Origin: Scatosoma sp045576335
Lineage (GTDB): Bacteria; Bacillota; Clostridia; Christensenellales; Borkfalkiaceae
DNA length: 64,000 nt
Direction of reading: 5' to 3'
NCBI GenBank assembly: GCA_045576335.1
Contig: JAZNGH010000013.1
Span: forward strand, 15,374 to 79,373
Shown here: positions 19,477-29,700 of the stretch, piece by piece
Numbering within the stretch: position 1 is the stretch's first letter
Layout: each line of letters starts with the position of its first letter
Position numbers and translations under genes: made by a program
The notes under the pieces: model-generated
What the model saw: the letters and a program-made list of their open reading frames with translations, nothing else
Database searches by the model: none
Told to the model about the DNA's origin: nothing

Positions 19477-20373
19477 TTAACCTTTAAGTCCGCCCATAGT
19501 TAAAGAGCCCATCATCTTTTCTCTAAAAATCAAGAACAGAACCAACATCGGCATAGCAACAACAAACAATGCGGCAAGCTTTACGGGCACTTCACTTGCC
19601 CCCGGCTCGTAACTTTGTTGAAACTTAAATACTGCATACGCAAGCGTTGGATAATCCGACAAATAAATCATAGGCGTCGTATATTCCGTCCAATGACCTA
19701 TTACCGCGCTCAAAAACAGTACCCAAAATACCGTTGCAATCATCGGTAACATTATTTTCAAGAAAATGGTAAACGGCGAAGCCCCGTCTATTATTGCGGC
19801 TTCCGCATACTCCCAGCTTAAACCTTTCCACAATGCATAATATATTAAGAAAGATGAGTTCGTTCCCGATAAAAATATGATAGAGTAAAAGAAGAGGTTG
19901 TTATAATAACCTATCATTTTTGCAAGCCTAATGGACGCCGCAAGAGATGCAGAAAGAGGAACGTACATATTTACCAAGGCAAGTCCCCAAATCATTTTAG
20001 TCCACTTTACGCGTTTGGAATATTTCGCATAAATATAACTGCAAATGAGCGGTCCCAGCTGTGCAAGAAAGCTGTTGACGATACAATAGTATAATGTATT
20101 GAACATCATTTCGGGGACTTGCACGTATCTACCGCTGGAAATCCTGACGGTCATTTTTTGAAACGCCAAGCCGTAGTTTACGTAATGCCATCCCTCGTAT
20201 TGTGCGTCCGGAAACCAAATCGGATCCATCCAGTAGTTTACGGGTCCCTTAAAGCTCGTTATCACGCCCCAAAACAGCAAAACGCAAAATATAAGTACCC
20301 ATAAAGCCATCAACGACCATCCAAAAATCGGAAAAAACTTAAAAAAACGTTTGTTTATTTTGATTTGTTTCAT
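19477..20373 (-). CDS. Carbohydrate ABC transporter permease (MalG-like)
   Basis: About 298 aa with six predicted membrane helices. The EAA loop that contacts the ATPase reads EYAEAAIIDGASPFTIFLKI, followed by MLPMI. It ends in GSLTMGGLKG, which is typical of MalG/CUT1 permeases. The longest frame starts at 20403, inside the upstream permease gene. The ATG at 20373 has GAGGAGAG ahead and gives the normal cytoplasmic N-terminus, so it is chosen. It pairs with the permease at 20390 and the binding protein at 21346. No ATPase gene is present in the window, so a shared MsmX-type ATPase encoded elsewhere is inferred. Confidence 0.92.
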   Translation of the reverse strand: MKQIKINKRFFKFFPIFGWSLMALWVLIFCVLLFWGVITSFKGPVNYWMDPIWFPDAQYEGWHYVNYGLAFQKMTVRISSGRYVQVPEMMFNTLYYCIVNSFLAQLGPLICSYIYAKYSKRVKWTKMIWGLALVNMYVPLSASLAASIRLAKMIGYYNNLFFYSIIFLSGTNSSFLIYYALWKGLSWEYAEAAIIDGASPFTIFLKIMLPMIATVFWVLFLSAVIGHWTEYTTPMIYLSDYPTLAYAVFKFQQSYEPGASEVPVKLAALFVVAMPMLVLFLIFREKMMGSLTMGGLKG

Positions 20374-20389
20374 AATTTCTCTCCTCGCT

Positions 20390-21343
20390 TTATAATTCGG
20401 CACCCGGGTCTATTTTGTCAAATAGCCATTTCGTTGCTTGTACAATAGGAACGGACACTAATCCAATCGTTAAGTTGGCGGCGGACGTATAACCGTACAT
20501 GGTTCCCGGGTTTTCCGCACCGTAAATCGACGTAAACATAAAATACCCAAAGGTTTTCAAGTTTTCGGGCGCACCCCCCTCGTACAAGGAATATAACGGT
20601 CCTTGCGTCGTAAAGAATCCCGTAAACAAGCCCAAGCATTGCACCTGCAACATCGGGAAAACAAAGGGTATGGTTACGTATATAAATTCCTGGAACAACG
20701 AAAGCCCTTCCAATTCTCCGTATTCGATAAGGTCTTGCGGAATTCTGCTCATGGTACCCAAATTTATCAACAAGCTTCCGGGCATACCGAAGTATACGAG
20801 ATAAATAATAACGACCGACCAGTTATATCGAGCGTCGGAGAAGAAAAAGAGTTCTTGTCCCAAGTTGAGCTTTATAAACTCGAATATTGCCCCTTCGATA
20901 AAATGCTTATATAAAAGGGTGACAACCATTCCCGACAATATTGCAGGTAGATACATCATTACCTTGAAAAAGCCGCTACCCGTACATTTTTTGCATATCA
21001 TAAACGAAAAAATGTAGCTCGTGGGTAAACAAACCAACGTTGATATCAAGTGCATAAGTGCACCGTTCGCCAAATAAGAGGTTTTCAAGGAAAATACGTC
21101 GTTGATAAAATTGCCAAAATTTGTAAACAGTTTATCGCTCGGCAACAAGCTATGTACGTCCAAATAGGGGTCGTACTCCGTAAACGCCAACTCGATTGAA
21201 CTAAAATTTGCATACAGCCAAAAAACGAGCCAATAAACGATAAAGGTAATCAGCATTAAAAAACAAAAAATATTTTCTTGCTTTTTTATGCTTGACCAGC
21301 TCATATTTTTTTTCTTGATAATTGTTTCTGTCTGTTGTTTCAT
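20390..21343 (-). CDS. Carbohydrate ABC transporter permease (LplB/UgpA-like)
   Basis: A 317-aa integral membrane protein with six predicted helices. The EAA-type motif is EYGELEGLSLFQEFIYVTIP. It is the partner of the MalG-like permease downstream and starts 2 nt after the solute-binding protein gene, so the three are translated together. The family imports di- and oligosaccharides or their derivatives, powered by a cytoplasmic ATPase dimer. The substrate is presumably the oligosaccharide processed by the GH20-, GH94- and GH36-type enzymes of the operon. Confidence 0.92.
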   Translation of the reverse strand: MKQQTETIIKKKNMSWSSIKKQENIFCFLMLITFIVYWLVFWLYANFSSIELAFTEYDPYLDVHSLLPSDKLFTNFGNFINDVFSLKTSYLANGALMHLISTLVCLPTSYIFSFMICKKCTGSGFFKVMMYLPAILSGMVVTLLYKHFIEGAIFEFIKLNLGQELFFFSDARYNWSVVIIYLVYFGMPGSLLINLGTMSRIPQDLIEYGELEGLSLFQEFIYVTIPFVFPMLQVQCLGLFTGFFTTQGPLYSLYEGGAPENLKTFGYFMFTSIYGAENPGTMYGYTSAANLTIGLVSVPIVQATKWLFDKIDPGAEL

Positions 21344-21345
21344 AA

Positions 21346-23166
21346 TTATTTATTTACCCAAGAATTGTAGCTTGCTTCCCAAGCTTCTTTGTTATAAAGC
21401 TCGTACATACCACTAATAAACGTCGCTGCTGAAACCTTTGTCGTTCCGTTTTCCCCACAGTTGTCCCAGAAGTAGGCTTGAGCACTTTGCGAGTTAAAGC
21501 CGCTTTGCGTAGTTTTTGCAATGGAAGAACACAAATCCGCGCCGTAGCCCGTAATCTTCGACGTCAAATAGAATTCGTGAGGAATAAGATTTGCTCTCGA
21601 ACCCGTAACGGTAATGCCCGTTTCATTCGTCATTTTGATTTTATAAGTGTTTTGCGCAAATTTACTCAACGTCGAAAGCTGCTCGTCGTCCAAATCGTAA
21701 TCGTAAAGACGAGTAATACCCGTTGTCAAGGTGAAGGTTTCAAGTGCGGTTTCGGTGTGAGAAAATTGCAACCACAGTTCACACAAATCCTTAACCTTGG
21801 ACTTATTGTTTACGAATAAGTCAACGCCTCTACTGTAATCCGCAACGGTACGTACGCTCGGGTCTTTTTGTCCTTCGATTTCGGGAAGAGGCAAAAATCT
21901 GAAATCACGGGTACCGTATCCCCCCGTATAGCTGAAATTAGCACGGGTTTCGTTTTCCCACCATTCGCCCTCGTAAATCATTGCGATACGCTTTTGTCCT
22001 TGCTTTTGCAATTTACTTAAAACGAATTGCTTTTGTGCTGCAATATAATCAAAAGTCGTAAGATGCGAGGTCTGGTCAAAATATTCGGGACTAAACAAGT
22101 CGCGATAGAACTGAACAAGCTTTTCTTTGCCAGGCTGATACATTAAAATCCAAGCGTTTTCGGGCGTAATTTCGGCAGTATAGCTTCCATCGCCGTTTAC
22201 CGTTATCCATTCCTCGTTTTCGATGGTTGGATAATCCTGCTTAATCTTCGCCGCCGTTACGCCGTCAAACGTATAAACGCCGTCGTACGTATAGTTTAAT
22301 TCGGCATTTTCGTATCCCTCGTATTGCGAAATAAACGCGTCCGTCAATCCGCCCCAATAACCGCTCGCCCCTTTTGCTCCCGTAAAAGGAATAATATTGA
22401 GAGCGACCAAACGGTCGAACAAGTCAAATAATTCGTCTATGGTATCGGGCAAGCCGTCGATACCGCTGTAATCCAAAAGGTCATATTCCTCCAACAAATC
22501 GTGGTCATAAATAAAACCTGACAGCGAATTTTCAAAAGGAAGCGCGTAATAGCCTTCGGCAACGTCGGGACTACCGTCCTTGTTGTAGTCTAATTCCTCG
22601 GCAGTCTTATAATATCCCGTTCTGTTATATTCCACCATTTTATCTTGAAGGCTCATCGTAGGTGCTTCCGCGCCTTCTTTAAGCTTCAATTTGCCCGTTG
22701 CCGTATCAAATTCCATATCGGCAAGCTCGCCGTTTTCAAGATACACCTTTTGACAAACCGCATCGGTAATATTTGCAGAATATCCCTTTGAAATATACGG
22801 TGCGCCCGTATATACAGCCAAATAATAGATATCCTCCATATCGTCCGAACCAAGTGAAATCGCTTGTTGAACGGACTCGGTCGCAAACTGCTTCTTTTGC
22901 GGGTTGATTTTGGTGTGAACGCCCAATTCCCCGTTTACGAAGCTAACGTTCGCAAAGGTTTTGTCAAATTCAAGGGCGACCTTTTCAATCCAGTCGTGTC
23001 CCAAGCCACCGTCAAAAACGCCTATATGTAATTCCGTTTCGTTACCCGTGTATTTGAAGTCGCCGTTGGTATTACCTCCGTTACCCGTATCACAAGCAGC
23101 CAGATTAGGCAAAAGCATTGCCGCACCCATAATCAAAGACGTCACTTTTAAGCCAAACTTTCTCAT
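21346..23166 (-). CDS. Extracellular solute-binding lipoprotein of the sugar ABC transporter
   Basis: A 606-aa lipoprotein. The signal peptide ends in PNLAAC (cysteine about residue 25), followed by a Gly/Asn-rich linker. The body has the two-lobed type of CUT1 binding proteins (AEGYYALPFENSLSGFIYDHDLLEEY as two adjoining segments; RIAMIYEGEWWENE; DYSRGVDLFVNNKSK). It is longer than the common 400-450 aa, as is usual for binding proteins of complex oligosaccharides. It lies 1 nt after the surface-protein gene and 2 nt before the first permease gene. It captures the imported sugar outside the membrane. Confidence 0.9.
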   Translation of the reverse strand: MRKFGLKVTSLIMGAAMLLPNLAACDTGNGGNTNGDFKYTGNETELHIGVFDGGLGHDWIEKVALEFDKTFANVSFVNGELGVHTKINPQKKQFATESVQQAISLGSDDMEDIYYLAVYTGAPYISKGYSANITDAVCQKVYLENGELADMEFDTATGKLKLKEGAEAPTMSLQDKMVEYNRTGYYKTAEELDYNKDGSPDVAEGYYALPFENSLSGFIYDHDLLEEYDLLDYSGIDGLPDTIDELFDLFDRLVALNIIPFTGAKGASGYWGGLTDAFISQYEGYENAELNYTYDGVYTFDGVTAAKIKQDYPTIENEEWITVNGDGSYTAEITPENAWILMYQPGKEKLVQFYRDLFSPEYFDQTSHLTTFDYIAAQKQFVLSKLQKQGQKRIAMIYEGEWWENETRANFSYTGGYGTRDFRFLPLPEIEGQKDPSVRTVADYSRGVDLFVNNKSKVKDLCELWLQFSHTETALETFTLTTGITRLYDYDLDDEQLSTLSKFAQNTYKIKMTNETGITVTGSRANLIPHEFYLTSKITGYGADLCSSIAKTTQSGFNSQSAQAYFWDNCGENGTTKVSAATFISGMYELYNKEAWEASYNSWVNK

Positions 23167-23167
23167 T

Positions 23168-26100
23168 TTATTCGTTCTCCTTTTTTTTCAGTAATAATAT
23201 CGTCATAGCAAGCCCCGCGATAATGCAAACGCCAGCCCCACCTATACTGGAATCGCACGATCCGCAAGACGCGCTGCCGATTTCCTCACCCTTCACAAGC
23301 ACCTCAAAGGTGACAAAGTTTTCATTTCCCGCGCTGTCCGTTGCCGTGTACTTAATCGCATAAATACCCGAGGAAGTAGGTACAAACGAAGCCTCGGCAA
23401 CCAATTCGCCGTCCTTGAATACTTCGATTTTTGCGGTAAGGTTTTCGTCGGCGTTATCCGTAACGGTTGCAGTTGGCAATACCAATTCTTGCCCTACTTC
23501 AAGCGTCGTCACGGTAAAATCAACCGAAATAACGGGCTTCTCCGTATCTTCAACACAGTTGATTATACGCTTCAAGGACGCGGTTTGTCCGTATTCGTCC
23601 GTGGCGTAATATACGACGACGTACTCGCCCATTTCCGTCAATTTGAAGGCTCCGTTCTCTACCTCGATTTGTGTTCCGTCCAAGGTCACCGAAACCTTAT
23701 AATCGATAGACGAACTGCCGCTTAAAGCCGTTGCCGTTGGAAGCGTTATTTTATCGTTGACGTAGGCTTGCTCCTGCAACGCTCCGTTAAGCGTAATAGA
23801 AGGCGCGCTCGGAATATACTTGACGCTACGCGTGAGCGTCGCCGTGTTATTCGACGTATCGCTTACCGTATATTCAATCGTGTAAAATCCGTATAAATCC
23901 TCGTCGAATACAAAATCCGCCAAGCTGATAAACTCGTTCGCTTCGGGAACTTTGATACGTACGGAAATATTTTCCGCGCCCAAGCGACCGCACGCCTTAT
24001 CGTCGGCAATTACGTCGCTAACGGCAACGCTCACGGTTTCGCCGCGCTTTATAACGGAAATACTCTCAATACCGTCGTTAAAGTACACCTGCGGCGGCAA
24101 AGCGTCAATCCATTTCGCCGTTAAGACGATATCGCCCATTGACACGTTCAAAGCGGTAACCTCTTGACTGTTTTCATCGTACCAGCCACCGAAATCCCAG
24201 CCCTCTGCCCTATAACAGCTGGGCAGTTCGCTCGGCAGAGCGTGCTCTGAATAATACATATCTTCTATCTCTTGCCCGCCGTTTTCGTCAAAATCGACCT
24301 TATACGAGCTTTCGACCTCGATAGCCACAGCAAAGGGCGCGCAGACCGTCTTGCCGTACTTTTTGGAAATAAAATATCCCGTAAACGTACCGATTTCGGA
24401 CAAGCCGTCCTCGCAATCAAAGTACACGTTATCAGCGTCCTCGTCCATATAGATTACGGTACTGGGCGCGTAAGGATAACGCACGGCATATCTAACGTCC
24501 TCGACCTTTACGTATTGCTCCGCATTGTGCTGTGCGACGTACAAACGCTCGTCCTGCTCGCTGTACGCGTCGGAAAACGCGACGACGTCAAGGCTCATGT
24601 CCAGCCCGATATTTTTATCGAGCGAAACGCCGTTAATGGAACAAACCACGATGTCGGGAGCGTCCGAGAACTTACCCCCTTGTCTGTTCGTTTTATCCTT
24701 TTCAACGGTAACTTTATATCCGTTTTCCATTGCGGCTTTTACCGCGGCGTTTTGTCCGTTCGAACAATCTATCTCACCGATAGACAACTCTCCCGCTCCG
24801 CCAAAGGTGACCTTTGCGTATAACTTTTCCGCTGTTTCGTCGTAATCAAATACAAGCTTACCTGCCGTCGACTGTCCGTCAACGACGTTGGTCGGCAGAA
24901 TATTTTGCCACTTCCACACGGGCGTATTACCGTGTGCAGGCCAGTTTTCCGTAGAGTCGCCTTGGTTGGGAAGCTCCACCGAGCTGTCCGTCGGCCACGT
25001 GTAAAGCTCCGTATACGACGAAGCTATGCGCGTGGTATACGTACCGTTATAATAGAAGTATCCCATACCGCCTTGGGCGTGCGCGTATTGATAAGACGTT
25101 CTGCCGATATGGAACAATTCGTTGCCGTCGAGGTCGTAGACCTTAAACAGAGCAAAGCCCTGATTTCCCGCACCCGAAAAGATATATTCCATTTCGAAAT
25201 CGCCCTTGTAAACGCCGAAAAGCTCTGCCTTCGCCGTCAACGCGGTCGTGCCGGTTTTTAACGGAATCAAAAGCCCTTTTACCTCGTGCTTGTTTCCTTC
25301 CGTTTGTCCGTAATCGTAAAACTCGTAGCTAACACTGCTAACGTCCATATCCTCGGAAACGATCACGTCGGCAAGCTCTTGCGCGGGCAAAATCAAAAGC
25401 GTATATTCCTTGCTGTATTCGCCGTGCGAAACGGTTACGGCGTGTTCACCCACCTCGTAATCGGTAATATCCTCAATGCCCGTAAAGGTTTCGACCAGCG
25501 CGCCGCCGATATAATAATTATCCGATAAAACTTTCTTTGCGGTAAGATAGAAGTCGCCGACCTCTACACCGTAAGGAACCTTCAATGCGGGTTTGCCGTC
25601 AAGCTCGAACTCGTCTTGATGCTTAATCCCCTCTATTTCCTGCTTTTCAACGGTAATAAACTCGTCCGCAAGCGAAATGCCGTTGATATCGAGGAGAATA
25701 AAGTTCATTGCTGTAAAATTCGTGTGCACGGTCGTTAAGGGACTATCCACTTCAAACGCTACTCTATACCCGTTTTCCATTGCGGCTTTTACGGCGGCGT
25801 TCTGCCCGTTGGAGCAATCGATTTCGCCGATAGCAAGGTCAACCGTTTTGTACACGGTAGCCCCTTTCGCGTTCGTTTCCGTATTCGTGCTGTCAACAAA
25901 CGTCGTCTTTGCCGTCAATTTTTGAGCGGTTGCGTCCCAGTCAAAGATTACGTTACCGATACCCGCGTGAGAATTTGCACATACGGTGTTGGGAAGTACG
26001 CCCTCCGCATTAAAGCCGCCGAGCGCCTCCCAAGCATTATCTGCATTGTTGGGATCGCCGCTCAACGCGGTAATGCCCTTCGTGGAATTTTGTCTTGTCG

Positions 26101-26584
26101 TATACGTGCCGTTATATTCAAAGTACGCAACGCCGCCACCGAACGCCCAACCGTTATACTGATACTGTCTTCTTGCAACGGCAAACAGCTCGTTGCCCTC
26201 CAAATCGTATACCTTAATGAACGTCCAGCAATTACGCGAATTCGTAGAATCGCTGGTATAGCGCAACGAAAAGTCGTCGGTAAACACGCCCGCGAGAGCC
26301 GCTTTTTCCGTTTTACTCTCTTCAAACGCGAGCTTTATACCCGCATAAGCCTGTTCCGTCGTAGCGTCTTGCGTATTGTTTTCGTTATGTTGATAGGTCG
26401 TGCCCGTTACTCTCGTAACCACACAAGTTTCGTCTTCAATTATGTTTAACGCGTCGAGCTGTTCTTGCGACGTCGTAGCACCCGCAAGGGTGTGCGGGAA
26501 GCCTATAAAGGCTGCCCCGCACGTTACAATACTTGCAAGTAAACATAAAAGGACAATTTTAATTTTTGCTATTGTCGTTTTCAT
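23168..26584 (-). CDS. Large surface protein: two repeat modules, InlB-type repeat, Ig-like domains, C-terminal anchor
   Basis: A 1138-aa exported protein. The signal peptide is at residues 1-35. Two copies of a roughly 260-aa beta-rich module follow (about 45-310 and 405-665). Each holds a DLEGNELF or DLDGNELF strand and an almost invariant IGEIDCSNGQNAAVKAAMEN segment. A Listeria-Bacteroides (InlB B) repeat is seen near YKVDFDENGG and GWDFGGWYDE, ending in LTAKWID. About three Ig-like domains follow, ending in YTATDSAGN. The tail has CGSCDSS, a hydrophobic helix and LLLKKKENE, a membrane anchor. It shares its module with the next two genes upstream. The module is probably carbohydrate-binding by context only. 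Confidence 0.8.
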   Translation of the reverse strand: MKTTIAKIKIVLLCLLASIVTCGAAFIGFPHTLAGATTSQEQLDALNIIEDETCVVTRVTGTTYQHNENNTQDATTEQAYAGIKLAFEESKTEKAALAGVFTDDFSLRYTSDSTNSRNCWTFIKVYDLEGNELFAVARRQYQYNGWAFGGGVAYFEYNGTYTTRQNSTKGITALSGDPNNADNAWEALGGFNAEGVLPNTVCANSHAGIGNVIFDWDATAQKLTAKTTFVDSTNTETNAKGATVYKTVDLAIGEIDCSNGQNAAVKAAMENGYRVAFEVDSPLTTVHTNFTAMNFILLDINGISLADEFITVEKQEIEGIKHQDEFELDGKPALKVPYGVEVGDFYLTAKKVLSDNYYIGGALVETFTGIEDITDYEVGEHAVTVSHGEYSKEYTLLILPAQELADVIVSEDMDVSSVSYEFYDYGQTEGNKHEVKGLLIPLKTGTTALTAKAELFGVYKGDFEMEYIFSGAGNQGFALFKVYDLDGNELFHIGRTSYQYAHAQGGMGYFYYNGTYTTRIASSYTELYTWPTDSSVELPNQGDSTENWPAHGNTPVWKWQNILPTNVVDGQSTAGKLVFDYDETAEKLYAKVTFGGAGELSIGEIDCSNGQNAAVKAAMENGYKVTVEKDKTNRQGGKFSDAPDIVVCSINGVSLDKNIGLDMSLDVVAFSDAYSEQDERLYVAQHNAEQYVKVEDVRYAVRYPYAPSTVIYMDEDADNVYFDCEDGLSEIGTFTGYFISKKYGKTVCAPFAVAIEVESSYKVDFDENGGQEIEDMYYSEHALPSELPSCYRAEGWDFGGWYDENSQEVTALNVSMGDIVLTAKWIDALPPQVYFNDGIESISVIKRGETVSVAVSDVIADDKACGRLGAENISVRIKVPEANEFISLADFVFDEDLYGFYTIEYTVSDTSNNTATLTRSVKYIPSAPSITLNGALQEQAYVNDKITLPTATALSGSSSIDYKVSVTLDGTQIEVENGAFKLTEMGEYVVVYYATDEYGQTASLKRIINCVEDTEKPVISVDFTVTTLEVGQELVLPTATVTDNADENLTAKIEVFKDGELVAEASFVPTSSGIYAIKYTATDSAGNENFVTFEVLVKGEEIGSASCGSCDSSIGGAGVCIIAGLAMTILLLKKKENE

Positions 26585-26609
26585 TTTACCCTCGTTAGTA
26601 TTTGGTAAT

Positions 26610-26741
26610 TTAGTTCTCTAACCACCATTTATTCTGTGGATCGTATATATCGCCGCTAACTTCTTCCGTCGAAGTCATAATAATGTCCGTCGGCTCATAC
26701 TTAACAATTTTAATCGTTAATGCGTCATATAACTTTTTCAT
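26610..26741 (-). CDS. 43-aa mini-protein between two surface-protein genes
   Basis: ATG at 26741 is preceded by AAGGAGGAGTTATAAAG, one of the best ribosome binding sites in the operon. The frame runs 43 codons to TAA (MKKLYDALTIKIVKYEPTDI at the start, PQNKWWLEN at the end). Gaps are 15 nt to the upstream gene and 25 nt to the downstream gene, so the spacing fits a translated operon member. The pattern of a basic start, an I-x-I-x-K-Y-E-x-T-D-I-I core and an S/T-rich middle recalls short orphan ORFs seen near secreted proteins in clostridia. No domain or function was recognised. Confidence 0.7.
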   Translation of the reverse strand: MKKLYDALTIKIVKYEPTDIIMTSTEEVSGDIYDPQNKWWLEN

Positions 26742-26756
26742 CTTTATAACTCCTCC

Positions 26757-29700
26757 TTATGCCTTTACAAAATAGTATGCAAGCGTGAAGCTAACGTCGC
26801 CTTCCGTGGGAATAACTCCCGTAAGAACGCTGCCATCGTAGCTCGCGTCAAACGTATACCCTTCGATTGCCAGCTCGGGCGCGAATACTTCGCAACCTAC
26901 GTAGCCGTAAATCGTCTTGGTTTCGTACGCCGTCGCTACGTCGCCGTCTACCGTGTAATAGGTAACGGAAACCGCTTTAACCGTCGTGATATAGTTAGCC
27001 TCAATCCAACCCTTCTCATCGGTGCCGACAAGGTCGGATTCCATAGCCGCCAAAGCAACCTCGTAAATGGAACGCGTGTTGTTGCTTACGTCGCCCTCGT
27101 AATATTCCGCCATTTTGTAGCCTACCGTTCCGTCAGCCATTTCGTATTTGATATAGCCCAAGCCAACGAACTGTCTGGTTACGTTTTCTTTCTTGATATC
27201 AATCATAGAGCCTCTGAAACACCACGTTTCAAGCTCGTCGTCGTAAACGAGTTCGTCGGAGGTAAGATTTACAACTTGGGTCTTATTGCCCGTATATTCG
27301 CCGTAAACGCCGTCAACCTTTTCTGCCCAACCGTATACAGCGGTGCTTTCGTCAAACAAATTCGCAACGGTAAGCGCGTTTTCCGCAACGTAATCAGCGG
27401 GCGCAATGATAATACCGTAAGAAACGTTCTTGTACAATTTTCCGTCGCCTACGTTTGCATAAAGCATATCGTAGTACGCGTCTTGAAGCGTCATAATATA
27501 ACGGATACCGTTATTTTCTGCCGACGAGCCCGTGCAACGGATCGCCGCACCCTTCGTCATTGCCAACGAAATCGCGTCTACGGGCGATTGCACGACGATC
27601 GTATACGTTTCCTGATATCCGTTGTAGGTCACGGTTTCTTCATACTCGCCTACCGCCTTCGTCGAATAATCGGTTGCAAGCGCGAACGCTTGGGTCTCGT
27701 ATTCTACCAACCAGTTGGTATTAGCAACTTTTCTGTATTTTACGAACGTGAAATTGGGAACGGCGTTGCCGTACGTAACCGTAATCACGTTTTCCTTCGC
27801 CGCAGCGTTGACGATATCCGCTACCAAATCCGCTTCTTCCACCGAGGAAGCAACGTAATCATCTGCCAGCGAAACGCCGTTGATATCGAGAACGATAAGG
27901 TCCATCGGATAGCCTTTGTTGATGGGCGAATCCGCCTCCAAGCTTACCTTATACCCGTTTTCCATCGCGAGCTTCACCGCCGCGTTTTGCCCGTTGGAGC
28001 AATCGATTTCGCCAATCGTGCGCTCTTCCGTCCCGTAAACCGAAACACCATTTTCATTCGTAACGATATTGCTCGTATACGTAAGCTTTACCGCCAATTT
28101 TTCCGTCGTCGCATCCCAATCAAAGATTACCTTACCGATATTCGCGGGATTGTTCGTACTGTCCGTACCGGGGAGCACACCCTGTCCGTTATTACCGCCA
28201 CAATCAGTTTCCCAATTAACAAGATTGTCTCCAGCGGCGTTAATCGTGTTAGGGTCAGTCTTTAATACCGTCAACTTAGTTCCCACCAACGTGGTATACG
28301 TACCGTTATATTCGAAATACGCAATACCGCCGCCTTGATTATAACCATTGTACTGATACTGTCTTCTGGCTACGGAAAACAGTTCGTTACCGCTTAAATC
28401 GTATGCCTTGATAAATGCGTATTCGTTCGCAGCAAACGTCGAGTCGGTAGTATAGCTCATCGAAAAGTCGTCGGTGAACACGTCTGCAATGGTCGTCTTT
28501 GCTTTCAGTCCTCCCGAACCGTCAAGGTCGACCTTTACGCCCGTATACGGCAATGCCGCACCCGCGTTGGGAGCACTCCGAGCATAACCGCTGTAATTTT
28601 GATAGGTCGTACCCGAAACCTTCGTAATCGCACTGTTGTATTCGTTCTCGAACAAATCCAAAACGGCAAGACTGCTTTCGACGTTGACCGTGTACGCCTT
28701 GCTTACGCCCTCGTAGGAAACGGTGATATCGTAGCTGCCTACTTCCTTTTCGGCAAAAAGCTCGGAATGAGCAAAGCTATCTCCCGCGATTTCTCCAAAT
28801 GCGTGATTATCCGAAAGATACGCCGTTTCTACCGTATTAAAGGCATTCAGCTCCTCACCTTGTACAAGCGTTATGTAGTTTACGCCGTCCTCTTGATATT
28901 CGCCGTCGTACGTAATCCCCGACACCTCGCTTTTCGCTATCGCAACCGTTTCACCTGCAAGCGAAACACCGTTGATATCGAGAAGGATAAAGTTCATTGC
29001 GGAGTTGTTACCACTATCGACACTTGTGGCGGTGCTGTTTACTTCAAAGCCTACCTTATATCCGCCTTCCATAGCGGATTTTACCGCGGCGTTTTGATTA
29101 TTCGAGCAGTCGATTTCGCCAATCGTACGCTCTACTGTTTGCCAAACCGTAACGCCGTTGTCATTCGTCGTAACGTTGTCTCCAGCCAAACGGTACGTAA
29201 GCTTTACAGCTAATTTTTCCGTAGCCGCGTCCCAATCGAAGATTACCTTACCGATACCAGCGGGACTTTGAGCACAGACCGTATTAGGAAGCACACATTG
29301 ATAGTTGGTACCGCCCACGCTTGCGTTTTCAATATAATTTGAAACACCTGTCGCGTTGGGGTCGTCTGTCAATTTGGTGTACGCCCCATTCTTGTCGTAT
29401 CGAATCGACGTATACACATTCTCTTCCGTAACCGTGTCATAATATGCAAAGTACGCCGCACCCATACCAAAACTTGCCATTCCGTTATAGTGCCACTGTG
29501 ATCTGCCGACGGCAAACAGCTCGTTACCCTCCAAGTCGTAAGCTTTGATAAACGACCATTTGTTTTTCGTATTCGTAGAATCGGTGGTGTAGCTCATCGA
29601 AAAGTCGTCGGTGAACACGCCCGCAAGGGTCGCCTTCGCCGAATTCGTATTTTGAAGGTCTACCTTTACGCCCGTATACGGCAATGCCGTCTTCTCCTTG

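Noticed and set aside
24700..29120. CRISPR-like spaced repeat
   Set aside because: The four similar DNA stretches encode the IGEIDCSN segment of the repeated protein module, lie in frame and are irregularly spaced by hundreds of bases.
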